Origin: an uncultured Selenomonas sp.
GTDB taxonomy: Bacteria; Bacillota; Negativicutes; Selenomonadales; Selenomonadaceae
DNA: 18,012 bases
Direction of reading: 5' to 3'
Assembly: GCA_938045435.1 (NCBI GenBank)
Contig: CALIBA010000034.1
Coordinates: 1-18,012, forward strand
Part shown: positions 7,220 to 14,910 of the stretch, piece by piece
How the letters are laid out: every line of letters begins with the position of its first letter
Numbering within the stretch: the first letter of the stretch is position 1
The notes under the pieces: generated by a model
Told to the model about the DNA's origin: nothing
What the model saw: the letters and a program-made list of their open reading frames with translations, nothing else
The model's database searches: none
Position numbers and translations under genes: made by a program

Positions 7220-8224
7220 ATGAATTTCGACAACCTTCACCAAATTCTGCGCTCGCTCTACGAACAGATGATGCCGCTATGCGGGGACATGGCGGGCGTG
7301 GCGAAAGGCATCGCCGGGCTGGGCGCACTCTTTTATGTGGCCTACCGGGTATGGCAGTCGCTGGCGAGAGCCGAACCGATAGACGTGTTCCCTATGCTCC
7401 GCCCGTTCGCTATCGGTCTGTGCATCATGTTCTTTCCGACGGTGGTACTGGGTACGATAAACAGCATCATGTCGCCCGTCGTGCAGGGTACGGCAAAGAT
7501 GCTGGAGGCGGAAACGCTGGACATGAACCGATACCGTGAGCAGAAGGACAAACTGGAGTACGAAGCGATGATGCGCAATCCCGAAACCGCCTACCTCGTG
7601 TCAAATGAGGAGTTTGACAAACAACTGGAAGAACTGGGCTGGTCGCCCGGCGACATGGTGACGATGGCGGGGATGTACATCGAGCGCGGGATGTACAACA
7701 TGAAGAAGGGCATCCGCGACTTCTTCCGCGAGATACTGGAACTGATGTTCCAAGCCGCCGCCCTCGTGATAGACACCATCCGCACGTTCTTCCTCGTGGT
7801 GCTGGCGATACTCGGTCCGATAGCCTTCGCCATATCGGTGTGGGACGGCTTCCAAAGCACGCTTACACAGTGGATATGCCGCTACATACAGGTCTATCTG
7901 TGGCTGCCCGTGTCGGATATGTTCAGCACCATACTGGCGAAGATACAAGTGCTGATGCTGCAAAGCGACATCGAACGGATGCAGGCTGACCCGAACTTCT
8001 CGCTGGATTCGAGCGACGGGGTGTACATCGTCTTCATGATAATCGGCATCATTGGTTACTTCACCATCCCCACGGTAGCAGGCTGGATTATCCAAGCCGG
8101 AGGCATGGGAAGCTACGGTCGCAACGTGAACCAGACGGCAGGACGAGCCGGAAGTATGGCGGGCAGCGTGGCGGGCGCAGCCGCAGGAAACGTGGTCGGA
8201 CGTGTCGGGAAGCTGCTGAAATAA
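7220..8224 (+). CDS. traJ: TraJ, VirB6-like inner-membrane channel protein
   Basis: A 334-aa polytopic membrane protein. Hydrophobic segments lie at about residues 25-48, 58-82, 172-205 (long, possibly two), 218-235 and 270-295. A soluble loop lies between about 95 and 165, and the C-terminus is small-residue rich (repeats of A-G and G-S). This matches TraJ of CTnDOT-type elements and the general form of VirB6/TrbL proteins that build the inner-membrane part of the channel. It starts 3 nt after traI. The Gly/Ala-rich tail is common in VirB6-like proteins and is not a sign of damage. Confidence 0.92.
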   Translation: MNFDNLHQILRSLYEQMMPLCGDMAGVAKGIAGLGALFYVAYRVWQSLARAEPIDVFPMLRPFAIGLCIMFFPTVVLGTINSIMSPVVQGTAKMLEAETLDMNRYREQKDKLEYEAMMRNPETAYLVSNEEFDKQLEELGWSPGDMVTMAGMYIERGMYNMKKGIRDFFREILELMFQAAALVIDTIRTFFLVVLAILGPIAFAISVWDGFQSTLTQWICRYIQVYLWLPVSDMFSTILAKIQVLMLQSDIERMQADPNFSLDSSDGVYIVFMIIGIIGYFTIPTVAGWIIQAGGMGSYGRNVNQTAGRAGSMAGSVAGAAAGNVVGRVGKLLK

Positions 8225-8255
8225 TCAACTGACAATTAAAAACGAATAAACAACA

Positions 8256-8879
8256 ATGGAATTTAAGTCACTTAAAAACATCGAATCATCGTTCAGGCAG
8301 ATACGCCTGTTCGGTATCGTCTTCCTCTCGTTGTGTGCCGTAATAACGGTATGGAGCGTGTGGAGTTCCTACCGCTTCGCGGAGCGGCAACGGGAAAAGA
8401 TTTACGTGCTGGACAACGGCAAGTCGCTGATGCTGGCTCTCTCGCAAGACTTGTCGCAGAACCGTCCGGCAGAAGCGAGGGAACACGTGCGCCGTTTCCA
8501 CGAGCTGTTCTTCACGCTCTCACCCGAAAAGAGCGCGATAGAGCATAACGTGAAACGCGCCCTGCTATTAGCGGACAAAAGCGTGTACAACTACTATTCG
8601 GACTTTGCCGAGAAGGGGTACTACAACCGCATCATCGCCGGGAACATCAATCAGGTGTTGAAGGTGGACAGCGTGGTGTGCGATTTCAACGGCTATCCCT
8701 ACCGTGCCGTGACCTACGCCACGCAGAAGATCATCCGGCAGAGCAACGTCACCGAGCGCAGCCTCGTGACTACGTGCCGCCTCTTGAACTCGTCCCGTTC
8801 GGACGACAATCCCAACGGTTTCACCATCGAGGGATTCACCATCATCGAGAACAAGGATTTACAAACCATCAAAAGGTAA
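8256..8879 (+). CDS. traK: TraK, VirB8-like conjugation protein
   Basis: A 207-aa protein with a short cytoplasmic N-terminus, one membrane helix (residues 18-37) and a periplasmic domain of about 165 residues. Topology and size fit VirB8-type assembly factors, and Bacteroidales TraK proteins are assigned there. The start at 8256 follows an A-rich 31-nt gap after traJ. The order traJ-traK-traL-traM is that of CTnDOT. No break or unusual feature was seen. Confidence 0.92.
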   Translation: MEFKSLKNIESSFRQIRLFGIVFLSLCAVITVWSVWSSYRFAERQREKIYVLDNGKSLMLALSQDLSQNRPAEAREHVRRFHELFFTLSPEKSAIEHNVKRALLLADKSVYNYYSDFAEKGYYNRIIAGNINQVLKVDSVVCDFNGYPYRAVTYATQKIIRQSNVTERSLVTTCRLLNSSRSDDNPNGFTIEGFTIIENKDLQTIKR

Positions 8880-8885
8880 ACGGAC

Positions 8886-9194
8886 ATGAAGAAAATCAAA
8901 AAATCATTTTGGCGTGCGTACTGGAAGCTCCACGACAAAAAGAAAATGCTGGTGGCAAGGCTCAAAGGCTATCTGGACGGTTTGCCCCCGAAGACACGCA
9001 GGCGCATCGTGCTGGCGATGCTCGCCGCCTTTGCGGTGCTTGCCCTCTACACCTTCGGCAAAGCCGTCTATGAAATCGGCAGGAATGACGGCAGCCGGAT
9101 GGTAACAGACCATGCCGGACAGGTGGAACTGTCCATAAAGCCGGACAACAATCATAATGTAATACCTTATTTATATGGAACAGACGAAGAATGA
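8886..9194 (+). CDS. traL: TraL, DUF3989 membrane protein
   Basis: A 102-aa protein with a strongly basic N-terminal 40 residues, one membrane helix (about 41-58) and a short periplasmic tail. This is the layout of the DUF3989 family always found between traK and traM. It begins 6 nt after traK and overlaps traM by 20 nt in another frame, so the two are probably translated together. Function beyond membership of the transfer complex is not evident. Confidence 0.88.
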   Translation: MKKIKKSFWRAYWKLHDKKKMLVARLKGYLDGLPPKTRRRIVLAMLAAFAVLALYTFGKAVYEIGRNDGSRMVTDHAGQVELSIKPDNNHNVIPYLYGTDEE

Positions 9195-10530
9195 ACCTAA
9201 AAACGAGAACAAGGCGGCTCCCGACAACGGGAAACCGAAGAAGGAGCGCAAGCCGCTGACCGAAGCCCAAAGGCTGAAACGTCAGAAAATGATAGTGCTG
9301 CCCGCTATAGTGCTGGTATTCATCGGTGCTATGTGGCTGATATTCGCCCCGTCTTCCGACAAGGAGCAGCAACCGGGAACGGGTGGTTACAACATCGAAA
9401 TGCCCGACGCTGACAAGGCGAACCGCCAGATCATCGGCGACAAGGCGAAAGCCTACGAACAGGGAGCAATGGAGGAACGGCAGGAGAACCGCAGCCGCGC
9501 CATGCAGGAACTGGGCGATATGTTCGACCGCGAGGTGGCGGAAACGGACGGCGGCAGGGACTTCGACCTTGCTAATCCCGGAAATGCGGAAGATGCAACA
9601 GCAAAATCATCCGCTCCGAAAACCATCCAATCCTCCGCAGCTGCCTACCGCGACCTCAATACCACGCTCGGCAACTTCTATGAGCAGCCGAAGAACGACA
9701 ACGCGGAAATGGACGAACTGTTAGAGCGTATCGCCTCGCTGGAATCGGAACTGGAAACCGAGAAAGGCAAGGCATCCGCTATGGATGACCAAGTGGCACT
9801 CATGGAGAAGTCCTATGAACTGGCGGCGAAGTACATGGGCGGGCAGAACGGCACACAGCCACCTGTCGGACAGGCGGCAGAGCCTTACCCCGTGCAGAAA
9901 GCCGGAAAGAACACGGCTGCACCTGTCAGGCAGGTAACGCATCAGGTGGTATCTTCGCTCTCACAGCCGATGAGCAACGCTGAGTTTGTCGCCTCCTTCT
10001 CGCAGGAGCGCAACCGCAGTTTCAATACGGCGGTGGGTGTCACGACTGTATCGGACAGGAACACCATATCGGCGTGTGTCTATGGGGCGCAGAGTGTGAC
10101 TGACGGGCAGGCGGTAAGATTACGGCTGCTGGAGCCGATGGCAGTGGCGGACAAAATCATACCCCGCAATGCAGTGGTGGTAGGCACGGCAAAGATTCAG
10201 GGCGAACGACTCGATATTGAAATTACTTCGCTGGAGTACGCAGGTACGATTATCCCGGTAGAACTGGCGGTGTATGACACGGACGGACAGCCCGGCATCT
10301 TCATTCCAAACTCGATGGAGATGAACGCCGTCAGGGAGGTTGCCGCCAACATGGGCGGCTCGCTGGGCAGCAGCATTAATATCTCCACCAACGCAGGGGC
10401 GCAGCTCGCCTCCGACTTGGGCAAGGGGCTGATACAAGGCACGAGCCAGTATATCGCCAAGAAGATGCGTACCGTCAAGGTGCATCTGAAATCCGGATAC
10501 AAGGTCATGCTATATCAGGACAGAGATTGA
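9175..10530 (+). CDS. traM: TraM, VirB10-like conjugation protein
   Basis: A 451-aa protein with VirB10-like layout. It has a charged Lys/Glu-rich cytoplasmic N-terminus (1-38), one membrane helix (39-57), a long polar spacer, and a predicted coiled coil (about 177-221, heptads of L/I/A with E/K). The C-terminal domain (about 285-451) should reach the outer membrane complex, with stretches such as A-V-R-L-R-L-L-E-P-M and N-A-V-V-V-G-T-A-K-I typical of VirB10/TraM C-domains. It overlaps traL by 20 nt. It would pair with the VirB9-like TraN encoded next. Full length, no break. Confidence 0.94.
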   Translation: MEQTKNEPKNENKAAPDNGKPKKERKPLTEAQRLKRQKMIVLPAIVLVFIGAMWLIFAPSSDKEQQPGTGGYNIEMPDADKANRQIIGDKAKAYEQGAMEERQENRSRAMQELGDMFDREVAETDGGRDFDLANPGNAEDATAKSSAPKTIQSSAAAYRDLNTTLGNFYEQPKNDNAEMDELLERIASLESELETEKGKASAMDDQVALMEKSYELAAKYMGGQNGTQPPVGQAAEPYPVQKAGKNTAAPVRQVTHQVVSSLSQPMSNAEFVASFSQERNRSFNTAVGVTTVSDRNTISACVYGAQSVTDGQAVRLRLLEPMAVADKIIPRNAVVVGTAKIQGERLDIEITSLEYAGTIIPVELAVYDTDGQPGIFIPNSMEMNAVREVAANMGGSLGSSINISTNAGAQLASDLGKGLIQGTSQYIAKKMRTVKVHLKSGYKVMLYQDRD

Positions 10531-10579
10531 AAACAATAACAATCAACGACTAAAAAAACAACAACCAAATTTTTATTTA

Positions 10580-10597
10580 CCACTAAAATCCAAAGTA
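10580..10597 (+). repeat. Leader repeat, copy 3, before traN
   Basis: CCACTAAAATCCAAAGTA is identical over 18 nt to the copy before traI and also ends 2 nt before the start codon. It sits at the end of a 69-nt A/T-rich gap, the second largest in the operon. Confidence 0.75.
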
Positions 10598-10599
10598 GA

Positions 10600-11658
10600 A
10601 TGAAAAAAGTAATCATCATGTTTGCCCTCGCTATGGGCATCATAACTGCCAACGCGCAGGAGAACGTAACCGTTGGAGAGAACAACGGAAGTGAACCGAC
10701 GAACGAAGCGAGAGCAGAGACAAGCTCGCTTGACTATGCCTCGCAAGGAGGAGGAAGGCAAAGCCAACAACCGACCTTGACAAAGGAGGTCTATCCGCAG
10801 AAGGAGGCGGACGGCGATCTGTATCACGGGCTGACAAAGAAGCTGACCTTCGACCGCATGGTTCCCCCGCACGGATTGGAAGTGACCTACGACAAGACCG
10901 TCCACGTCATTTTCCCCTCGGAGGTGCGCTACGTCGATTTAGGCTCGCCCGACCTGATTGCGGGTAAAGCCGACGGAGCGGAGAACGTCATCCGCGTGAA
11001 AGCTACCGTGCGTAACTTCCCGAACGAAACCAATATGTCGGTAATCACGGAGGACGGGAGTTTCTATACTTTTAACGTGAAGTACGCCTCCGAACCGCTG
11101 CTTCTCAACGTGGAGATGTGCGACTTCATCCATGACGGCGAGAAGGTGAACCGCCCGAACAACGCGCAGGAAATCTACCTGAAGGAACTGGGCAGCGAAA
11201 GCCCGATGCTGGTGCGCCTTATCATGAAGTCCATCCACAAGCAGAACAAGCGTGAGGTGAAGCACATCGGCTGCAAGCGATTCGGCATCCAGTACCTGCT
11301 GAAAGGTATCTACACGCATAATGGGTTACTCTATTTCCACACGGAGATAAAGAACCAGAGCAACGTGCCTTTCGATGTGGACTACATCACATGGAAAATC
11401 GTGGACAAGAAGGTGGCGAAGCGTACCGCCGTGCAGGAGCAGATTATCCTGCCGCTCCGTGCGCAGAATTACGCCACACTCGTGCCGGGCAAGAAGAGCG
11501 AGCGCACGGTATTCACGATGGCGAAGTTCACCATTCCCGACGACAAATGCCTCGTGGTGGAACTCAACGAGAAGAACGGGGGGCGTCACCAGTCTTTCGT
11601 GATTGAAAACGAGGACTTGGTACGTGCCAATACCATCAACGAACTTCAAGTGCGCTGA
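10600..11658 (+). CDS. traN: TraN, VirB9-like outer complex protein (DUF4138)
   Basis: A 352-aa exported protein. A signal peptide (about 1-20, ending N-A-Q) is followed by a low-complexity polar linker (about 21-70). A beta-rich domain then begins near K-T-V-H-V-I-F-P-S-E-V-R-Y-V-D-L-G, a phrase typical of Bacteroidales TraN and reminiscent of VirB9 N-domains. A second beta domain (about 225-345) contains the G-L-L-Y-F-H-T-E-I-K-N-Q-S segment. It would join TraM and TraO in the outer-membrane core complex. The polar linker is rich in Glu, Ser and Gln. The traO start lies 2 nt after its stop. Confidence 0.93.
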   Translation: MKKVIIMFALAMGIITANAQENVTVGENNGSEPTNEARAETSSLDYASQGGGRQSQQPTLTKEVYPQKEADGDLYHGLTKKLTFDRMVPPHGLEVTYDKTVHVIFPSEVRYVDLGSPDLIAGKADGAENVIRVKATVRNFPNETNMSVITEDGSFYTFNVKYASEPLLLNVEMCDFIHDGEKVNRPNNAQEIYLKELGSESPMLVRLIMKSIHKQNKREVKHIGCKRFGIQYLLKGIYTHNGLLYFHTEIKNQSNVPFDVDYITWKIVDKKVAKRTAVQEQIILPLRAQNYATLVPGKKSERTVFTMAKFTIPDDKCLVVELNEKNGGRHQSFVIENEDLVRANTINELQVR

Positions 11659-11660
11659 CC

Positions 11661-12236
11661 ATGAGAAAGTACATCGCAATAATCATCGTGTCGCTTGCCC
11701 TGTTCACGGGGCAGGCGCACGCCCAGCGATGCCTGCCGAAGATGCAGGGCATCGAATTGAGAGCTAACCTTGTGGACGGTATGCGTTTAAGTGGCAACAA
11801 TGGCGGTTACAGTTTCGGGGCGGCTCTCTCCACCTACACGAAGAACGGTAACAAGTGGGTGTTCGGTGGCGAATACCTCTTGAAGAACAACCCGTACAAG
11901 GATACCGCCATACCTGTGGCGCAGTTCACGGCGGAGGGCGGTTATTATTTCAAGATACTCTCCGACGCCCGTAAAATAGTGTTCGTCTATGCGGGGGCTT
12001 CGGCTCTCGCCGGATATGAGTCGGTGAATTGGGGCGAGAAAGTGCTGCATGACGGCTCCACGCTCCATGACCGGGACGCCTTCATCTACGGCGGTGCGCT
12101 GACGCTCGATGTGGAGTTTTACGTGGCTGACCGTATCGCCCTGCTCGCCAACCTCCGGGAGCGCCTGCTGTGGGGTGGCGACACACGGAAGTTCCATACG
12201 CAGTTCGGGGCGGGCGTCAAGATAATCATCAACTGA
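11661..12236 (+). CDS. traO: TraO, outer-membrane conjugation protein
   Basis: A 191-aa protein with a signal peptide (about 1-21, ending A-H-A-Q). The mature part alternates Gly, aromatic and hydrophobic residues in repeated strands (S-F-G-A-A-L, W-V-F-G-G-E-Y, Y-Y-F-K-I-L, V-Y-A-G-A-S-A-L-A-G-Y, G-A-G-V-K-I-I-I-N at the end), as in small outer-membrane beta-barrels. Its position between traN and traP fits TraO of CTnDOT. A barrel is inferred from strand periodicity; the role would be to anchor or cap the secretion channel in the outer membrane. Confidence 0.9.
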   Translation: MRKYIAIIIVSLALFTGQAHAQRCLPKMQGIELRANLVDGMRLSGNNGGYSFGAALSTYTKNGNKWVFGGEYLLKNNPYKDTAIPVAQFTAEGGYYFKILSDARKIVFVYAGASALAGYESVNWGEKVLHDGSTLHDRDAFIYGGALTLDVEFYVADRIALLANLRERLLWGGDTRKFHTQFGAGVKIIIN

Positions 12237-12244
12237 CACGTCGC

Positions 12245-13144
12245 ATGGAACGGACGGACATTGAGAATATGAGGCAGATACCCATTGCGGACTTTCTCGC
12301 ACGGCTGGGACATGAGCCTGTCCGAAGGAGCGGAAACGAGCTGTGGTATCGTGCGCCATACCGCAGTGAACGCACGCCCTCCTTCCGTGTGAACGTGGCG
12401 AAACAGCTCTGGTACGACTTCGGCTTGGGCAAGGGCGGCGACATCTTCACGCTTGTCGGGGAGTTTACCCGAAGCGGGGATTTCATGGCGCAGGCGAGAT
12501 TCATAGCGGAAACCGCCCGTATGCCGCTTGCCGCAGCAGAAAAGCCGTTGTACCTGCCGGAACCGTCCGAACCTGCCTTTGAGGGAGTGGAAGCCGTCCC
12601 GCTGCTCCGCTCTCCGCTGACGGAGTATTTGAAGGAAAGAGGCAGCCCTTATGCCGTTGCATCCCGCCACTGCTGCCGCCTGAACTACGGCGTGCGTGGT
12701 AAGCGGTACTTTGCCGTCGGCTTTCCGAACGTGTCGGGCGGCTATGAAACCCGAAGCCGCCGTTTCAAGGGTTGCGTACCACCAAAGGACGTGTCGCTGG
12801 TCAAGGCGGGGGACATCCCGGCGGACGTGTGCAGCGTGTTCGAGGGCTTTATGGACTTCCTGTCCGCCGTCACGCTCGGTTTGGCAACGGGTGACTGCCT
12901 TGTGCTGAACTCCGTCGCCAACGTGGAAAAGGCTTTGAAACATCTGGACGGGTACGAGCGCATCGACTGTTACCTCGACCGAGACGAAGCCGGACGCAGG
13001 GCAATGGAAGCCCTGCGGACACGCTACGGAGGAAAGGTGACAGACCGTTCCGGCATCTATCAAGGCTGCAAGGACTTGAACGAGTACCTGCAACAAGTAT
13101 CAAGAAAACAACAAAAGAACAACAATCTAAAAATCAAAGAATAA
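12245..13144 (+). CDS. traP: TraP, Toprim-domain DNA primase-like protein
   Basis: A 299-aa primase-like protein. Residues about 10-60 correspond to the CHC2 zinc-finger region of DnaG (E-R-T-P-S-F-R-V-N is the conserved core), but the usual Cys/His metal ligands are replaced (Y35, R36, Y39). A Toprim domain follows: the catalytic Glu is E200 in V-F-E-G-F-M-D-F, and the D-x-D motif is D245/D247 in Y-L-D-R-D-E-A-G. The start at 12245 is 8 nt after traO; an in-frame upstream extension to 12170 lies inside traO and is rejected. In conjugation it would prime second-strand synthesis in the recipient, which is inference. It shares one base with the traQ start (TAATG). Confidence 0.92.
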   Translation: MERTDIENMRQIPIADFLARLGHEPVRRSGNELWYRAPYRSERTPSFRVNVAKQLWYDFGLGKGGDIFTLVGEFTRSGDFMAQARFIAETARMPLAAAEKPLYLPEPSEPAFEGVEAVPLLRSPLTEYLKERGSPYAVASRHCCRLNYGVRGKRYFAVGFPNVSGGYETRSRRFKGCVPPKDVSLVKAGDIPADVCSVFEGFMDFLSAVTLGLATGDCLVLNSVANVEKALKHLDGYERIDCYLDRDEAGRRAMEALRTRYGGKVTDRSGIYQGCKDLNEYLQQVSRKQQKNNNLKIKE

Positions 13145-13650
13145 TGAACATACTGAACAACAAGAACAAGAGAACATCAATCTTCAAGGCGTTGGCACTC
13201 TGCCTGTTCGCCGCAGTGTCATTCACATTCGTATCGTGCGACGACGATATGGACATCCAGCAATCCTATCCCTTCACGGTGGAAACCATGCCCGTGCCGA
13301 ACAAGGTCACAAAGGGGCAGACGGTGGAAATCCGCTGTGAGCTGAAGAAAACGGGCGATTTCGCCAATACCCTCTATACCATCCGGTATTTCCAGTTCGA
13401 GGGTGAGGGCACACTGAAAATGGACAACGGCATCACTTTCCTGCCCAATGACCGCTACCTGCTCGAAAACGAGAAGTTCCGGCTGTACTACACGGCGCAA
13501 GGTGACGAGGCGCACAACTTCATCGTGGTAGTGGAGGACAATTTCGGCAACTCCTATGAGTTGGAATTTGACTTCAACAACCGAAACGTGAAGGATGACG
13601 GGGTTATCACTGTTGTCCCCATCGGGAACTTCAAGCCCTTTACACGATGA
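13144..13650 (+). CDS. traQ: TraQ, DUF3872 lipoprotein
   Basis: A 168-aa protein of the DUF3872 family, the last classic tra gene. It has a basic N-terminus, a hydrophobic core (about 13-28) and lipobox F-V-S-C, giving lipidated Cys32. The acidic run D-D-D after the cysteine resembles the surface-export signal of Bacteroidetes lipoproteins. The mature beta-rich domain contains Y-P-F-T-V-E-T-M-P-V-P and a late F-G-N-S-Y-E-L-E-F-D-F segment. Its start overlaps the traP stop by one base, and its stop overlaps the lysozyme ATG by 4 nt. Surface localisation is an inference from the lipoprotein signal. Confidence 0.92.
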   Translation: MNILNNKNKRTSIFKALALCLFAAVSFTFVSCDDDMDIQQSYPFTVETMPVPNKVTKGQTVEIRCELKKTGDFANTLYTIRYFQFEGEGTLKMDNGITFLPNDRYLLENEKFRLYYTAQGDEAHNFIVVVEDNFGNSYELEFDFNNRNVKDDGVITVVPIGNFKPFTR

Positions 13651-14174
13651 TGCGTGTATTCATGGCTATCCTCTGTTCGCTTCTGGCGGTCTGTTCCGTG
13701 TCCGCACGGAACAGACGCCATGAGGGAACGGACGGGCAGGCGGCTATCTACCGGCTGCCACCATTTGAGAGGGCGGTGCGATGCACGAAGTATTTTGAGG
13801 GCTGGCATTCGGAAAAACATCACCCGTATGTAGGATATGGACATCGGTTGCAGCCGGGGGAAAGGTATTCGGCACGCACCATGACGAAGCGGCAGGCGGA
13901 CGCGCTTCTGCGAAAAGACCTGCGGAAGTTCTGCGCGATGTTCCAGCAGTTCGGGAAGGATTCGCTTCTGCTTGCCACGCTCGCCTACAATGTCGGTCCG
14001 TACCGTCTTTTGGGGAGTGGGAAGATACCCAAAAGCACGCTAATCCGAAAGCTGGAGGCGGGTGACAGGAACATCTACCGGGAGTATATCGCTTTCTGTA
14101 ACTATAAGGGGAAACGCCACGCCATGCTGCTCAAACGAAGGAAGGCTGAGTTTGCGCTGCTGTATGTACCATAA
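13647..14174 (+). CDS. GH24 phage-type lysozyme (transfer-associated)
   Basis: A 175-aa exported muramidase. A signal peptide (about 1-20, ending S-V-S-A) precedes a GH24 lysozyme domain. The catalytic Glu is E51 in K-Y-F-E-G-W-H, followed by the Y-V-G-Y-G-H motif and a later L-A-T-L-A-Y-N-V-G segment typical of the family. It would cut peptidoglycan locally so the secretion channel can pass, like VirB1-type enzymes, although those are usually lytic transglycosylases. It overlaps traQ by 4 nt (ATGA) and is the last plus-strand gene before the terminator hairpin. A second ATG at 13650 is an equally possible start, one residue shorter. Confidence 0.92.
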   Translation: MMRVFMAILCSLLAVCSVSARNRRHEGTDGQAAIYRLPPFERAVRCTKYFEGWHSEKHHPYVGYGHRLQPGERYSARTMTKRQADALLRKDLRKFCAMFQQFGKDSLLLATLAYNVGPYRLLGSGKIPKSTLIRKLEAGDRNIYREYIAFCNYKGKRHAMLLKRRKAEFALLYVP

Positions 14175-14194
14175 AGAATAAGTGTCTGACGAAA

Positions 14195-14238
14195 GAAACT
14201 CCGATGAAGCCGCCAACTTCATCGGAGTTTCAGTTTTC
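14195..14238. terminator. Perfect 15-bp hairpin between convergent operons
   Basis: Arms 14195-14209 and 14217-14231 are exact reverse complements (GAAACTCCGATGAAG and its complement) around a 7-nt loop. A TTTT run follows at 14234-14237 on the plus strand, and a TTTC-TTTC stretch follows on the minus strand. It lies 20 nt after the lysozyme stop and just beyond the stop of the facing 73-aa gene, so it probably ends transcription from both sides. Confidence 0.88.
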
Positions 14239-14458
14239 ATACATTCGGGATTGTCCCTTTGCCTGCAACCTCACCGTCCCTGCAATGCTCTATGATACCG
14301 GGTGAAAATCCCATGCTGCCGATTGCGATATGCCGGATATAGTCTGTATATTCCTGACCTTGAAAATTCCTGCCCGTAAGGTTCTTGAAAACCATCTTTA
14401 TGCTTATGCCGTCGTTGCTGTACAAGATGGTTTTTCCGTTCTGTCTGATTGTTTCCAT
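14237..14458 (-). CDS. Hypothetical 73-aa protein
   Basis: A short minus-strand gene at the end of the accessory operon. The protein is soluble and small: a beta-like start (I-L-Y-S-N-D-G-I-S-I-K-M-V-F-K-N-L) followed by a Gly-rich middle and a C-H-R-D-G segment. I do not recognise a family. Support comes from its codon pattern, its position in a co-directional series, and its ATG only 2 nt after the stop of a 26-aa ORF. It ends at the edge of the shared terminator hairpin. Small unknown genes at this place are common downstream of tra operons in Bacteroidales elements. Confidence 0.65.
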   Translation of the reverse strand: METIRQNGKTILYSNDGISIKMVFKNLTGRNFQGQEYTDYIRHIAIGSMGFSPGIIEHCRDGEVAGKGTIPNV

Positions 14459-14460
14459 GA

Positions 14461-14541
14461 TTAAAACTTGTTTTTGTGAATACTATCGTAGATTGGTACA
14501 AAGGTTTCTTTGCCTACTTTCTTATCCGCCATCATGCTCAT
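14461..14541 (-). CDS. Possible 26-aa ORF coupled to the 73-aa gene
   Basis: The minus-strand ATG at 14541 opens a 26-codon frame (starting M-S-M-M-A-D-K-K-V-G-K-E-T-F-V-P and ending H-K-N-K-F) that stops at 14461, 2 nt before the ATG of the 73-aa gene. An internal ATG at 14532 would give 23 residues. Normal-looking composition and tight coupling argue for translation. The 5' end sits inside two overlapping hairpins (14512-14555 and 14553-14568), so it may act as a leader peptide. No family is recognised. Confidence 0.4.
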   Translation of the reverse strand: MSMMADKKVGKETFVPIYDSIHKNKF

Positions 14542-14568
14542 GAAAGAAAGTAGGCGGCTTTTGCCGCC
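14512..14568 (-). promoter_or_regulatory. Two overlapping hairpins upstream of the 73-aa gene
   Basis: Arms 14512-14523 and 14544-14555 are perfect 12-nt reverse complements (GCCTACTTTCTT and its complement) enclosing 20 nt with the start codon of the 26-aa ORF. GGCGGC (14553-14558) and GCCGCC (14563-14568) form a second 6-bp stem with a 4-nt loop. The two share bases 14553-14555. They lie just after the stop of the 102-aa gene on the minus strand, so they could stop or process the mRNA or hide the downstream start. Confidence 0.6.
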
Positions 14569-14574
14569 CACCCC

Positions 14575-14883
14575 TCAAAAGCGGGTGTAAAGTCCCGTTA
14601 CCATCGTGAACATTTCCTCCAGCATATCGCAATATATCCCCTCGTGCGTTTCAATGTCCTTCGTCCTGCTCTCGAATGTCTTTTTGCTGAACGTCTTGCG
14701 GTAGAAACGCATATTGTATAGGTCTGCCCCTCCGTCATAGATGATGTCAAGGCGGTTGGCACTGGTCTTGTTCCTCGCAAGGCTCATGCGCAAGCCGTTG
14801 CCCATGTCTGTGAAGTCTTTGCTTCCCGTCATGGCGGCAAAGCGTCTGCCGCCAATCTGCTCTAAAATTGTCTTTGCTATCAT
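14575..14883 (-). CDS. Conserved hypothetical 102-aa protein
   Basis: A soluble 102-aa protein with an N-terminal helix (T-I-L-E-Q-I-G-G-R-R-F), a T-G-S-K-D-F segment, and beta strands around N-R-L-D-I-I-Y-D-G-G-A-D-L-Y-N-M-R-F-Y, ending in a helix with T-G-L-Y-T-R-F. The same general pattern (Q-I-G-x-x-x-F ... L-Y-D-x-x-F ... T-G-L-Y-T) recurs in small proteins of Bacteroidetes phages and mobile elements, from memory. Function is unknown. It is the fifth complete gene of the minus-strand operon after pcfJ, and a strong hairpin (14911-14930) lies just upstream of its start. Confidence 0.78.
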   Translation of the reverse strand: MIAKTILEQIGGRRFAAMTGSKDFTDMGNGLRMSLARNKTSANRLDIIYDGGADLYNMRFYRKTFSKKTFESRTKDIETHEGIYCDMLEEMFTMVTGLYTRF

Positions 14884-14910
14884 ATCCGTTGTCTTTTAGG
14901 TTTATGGTTC

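Noticed and set aside
12119..13096. 325-codon minus-strand frame across traO/traP
   Set aside because: Antisense shadow of the traP primase frame in GC-rich sequence; no motif or start context.
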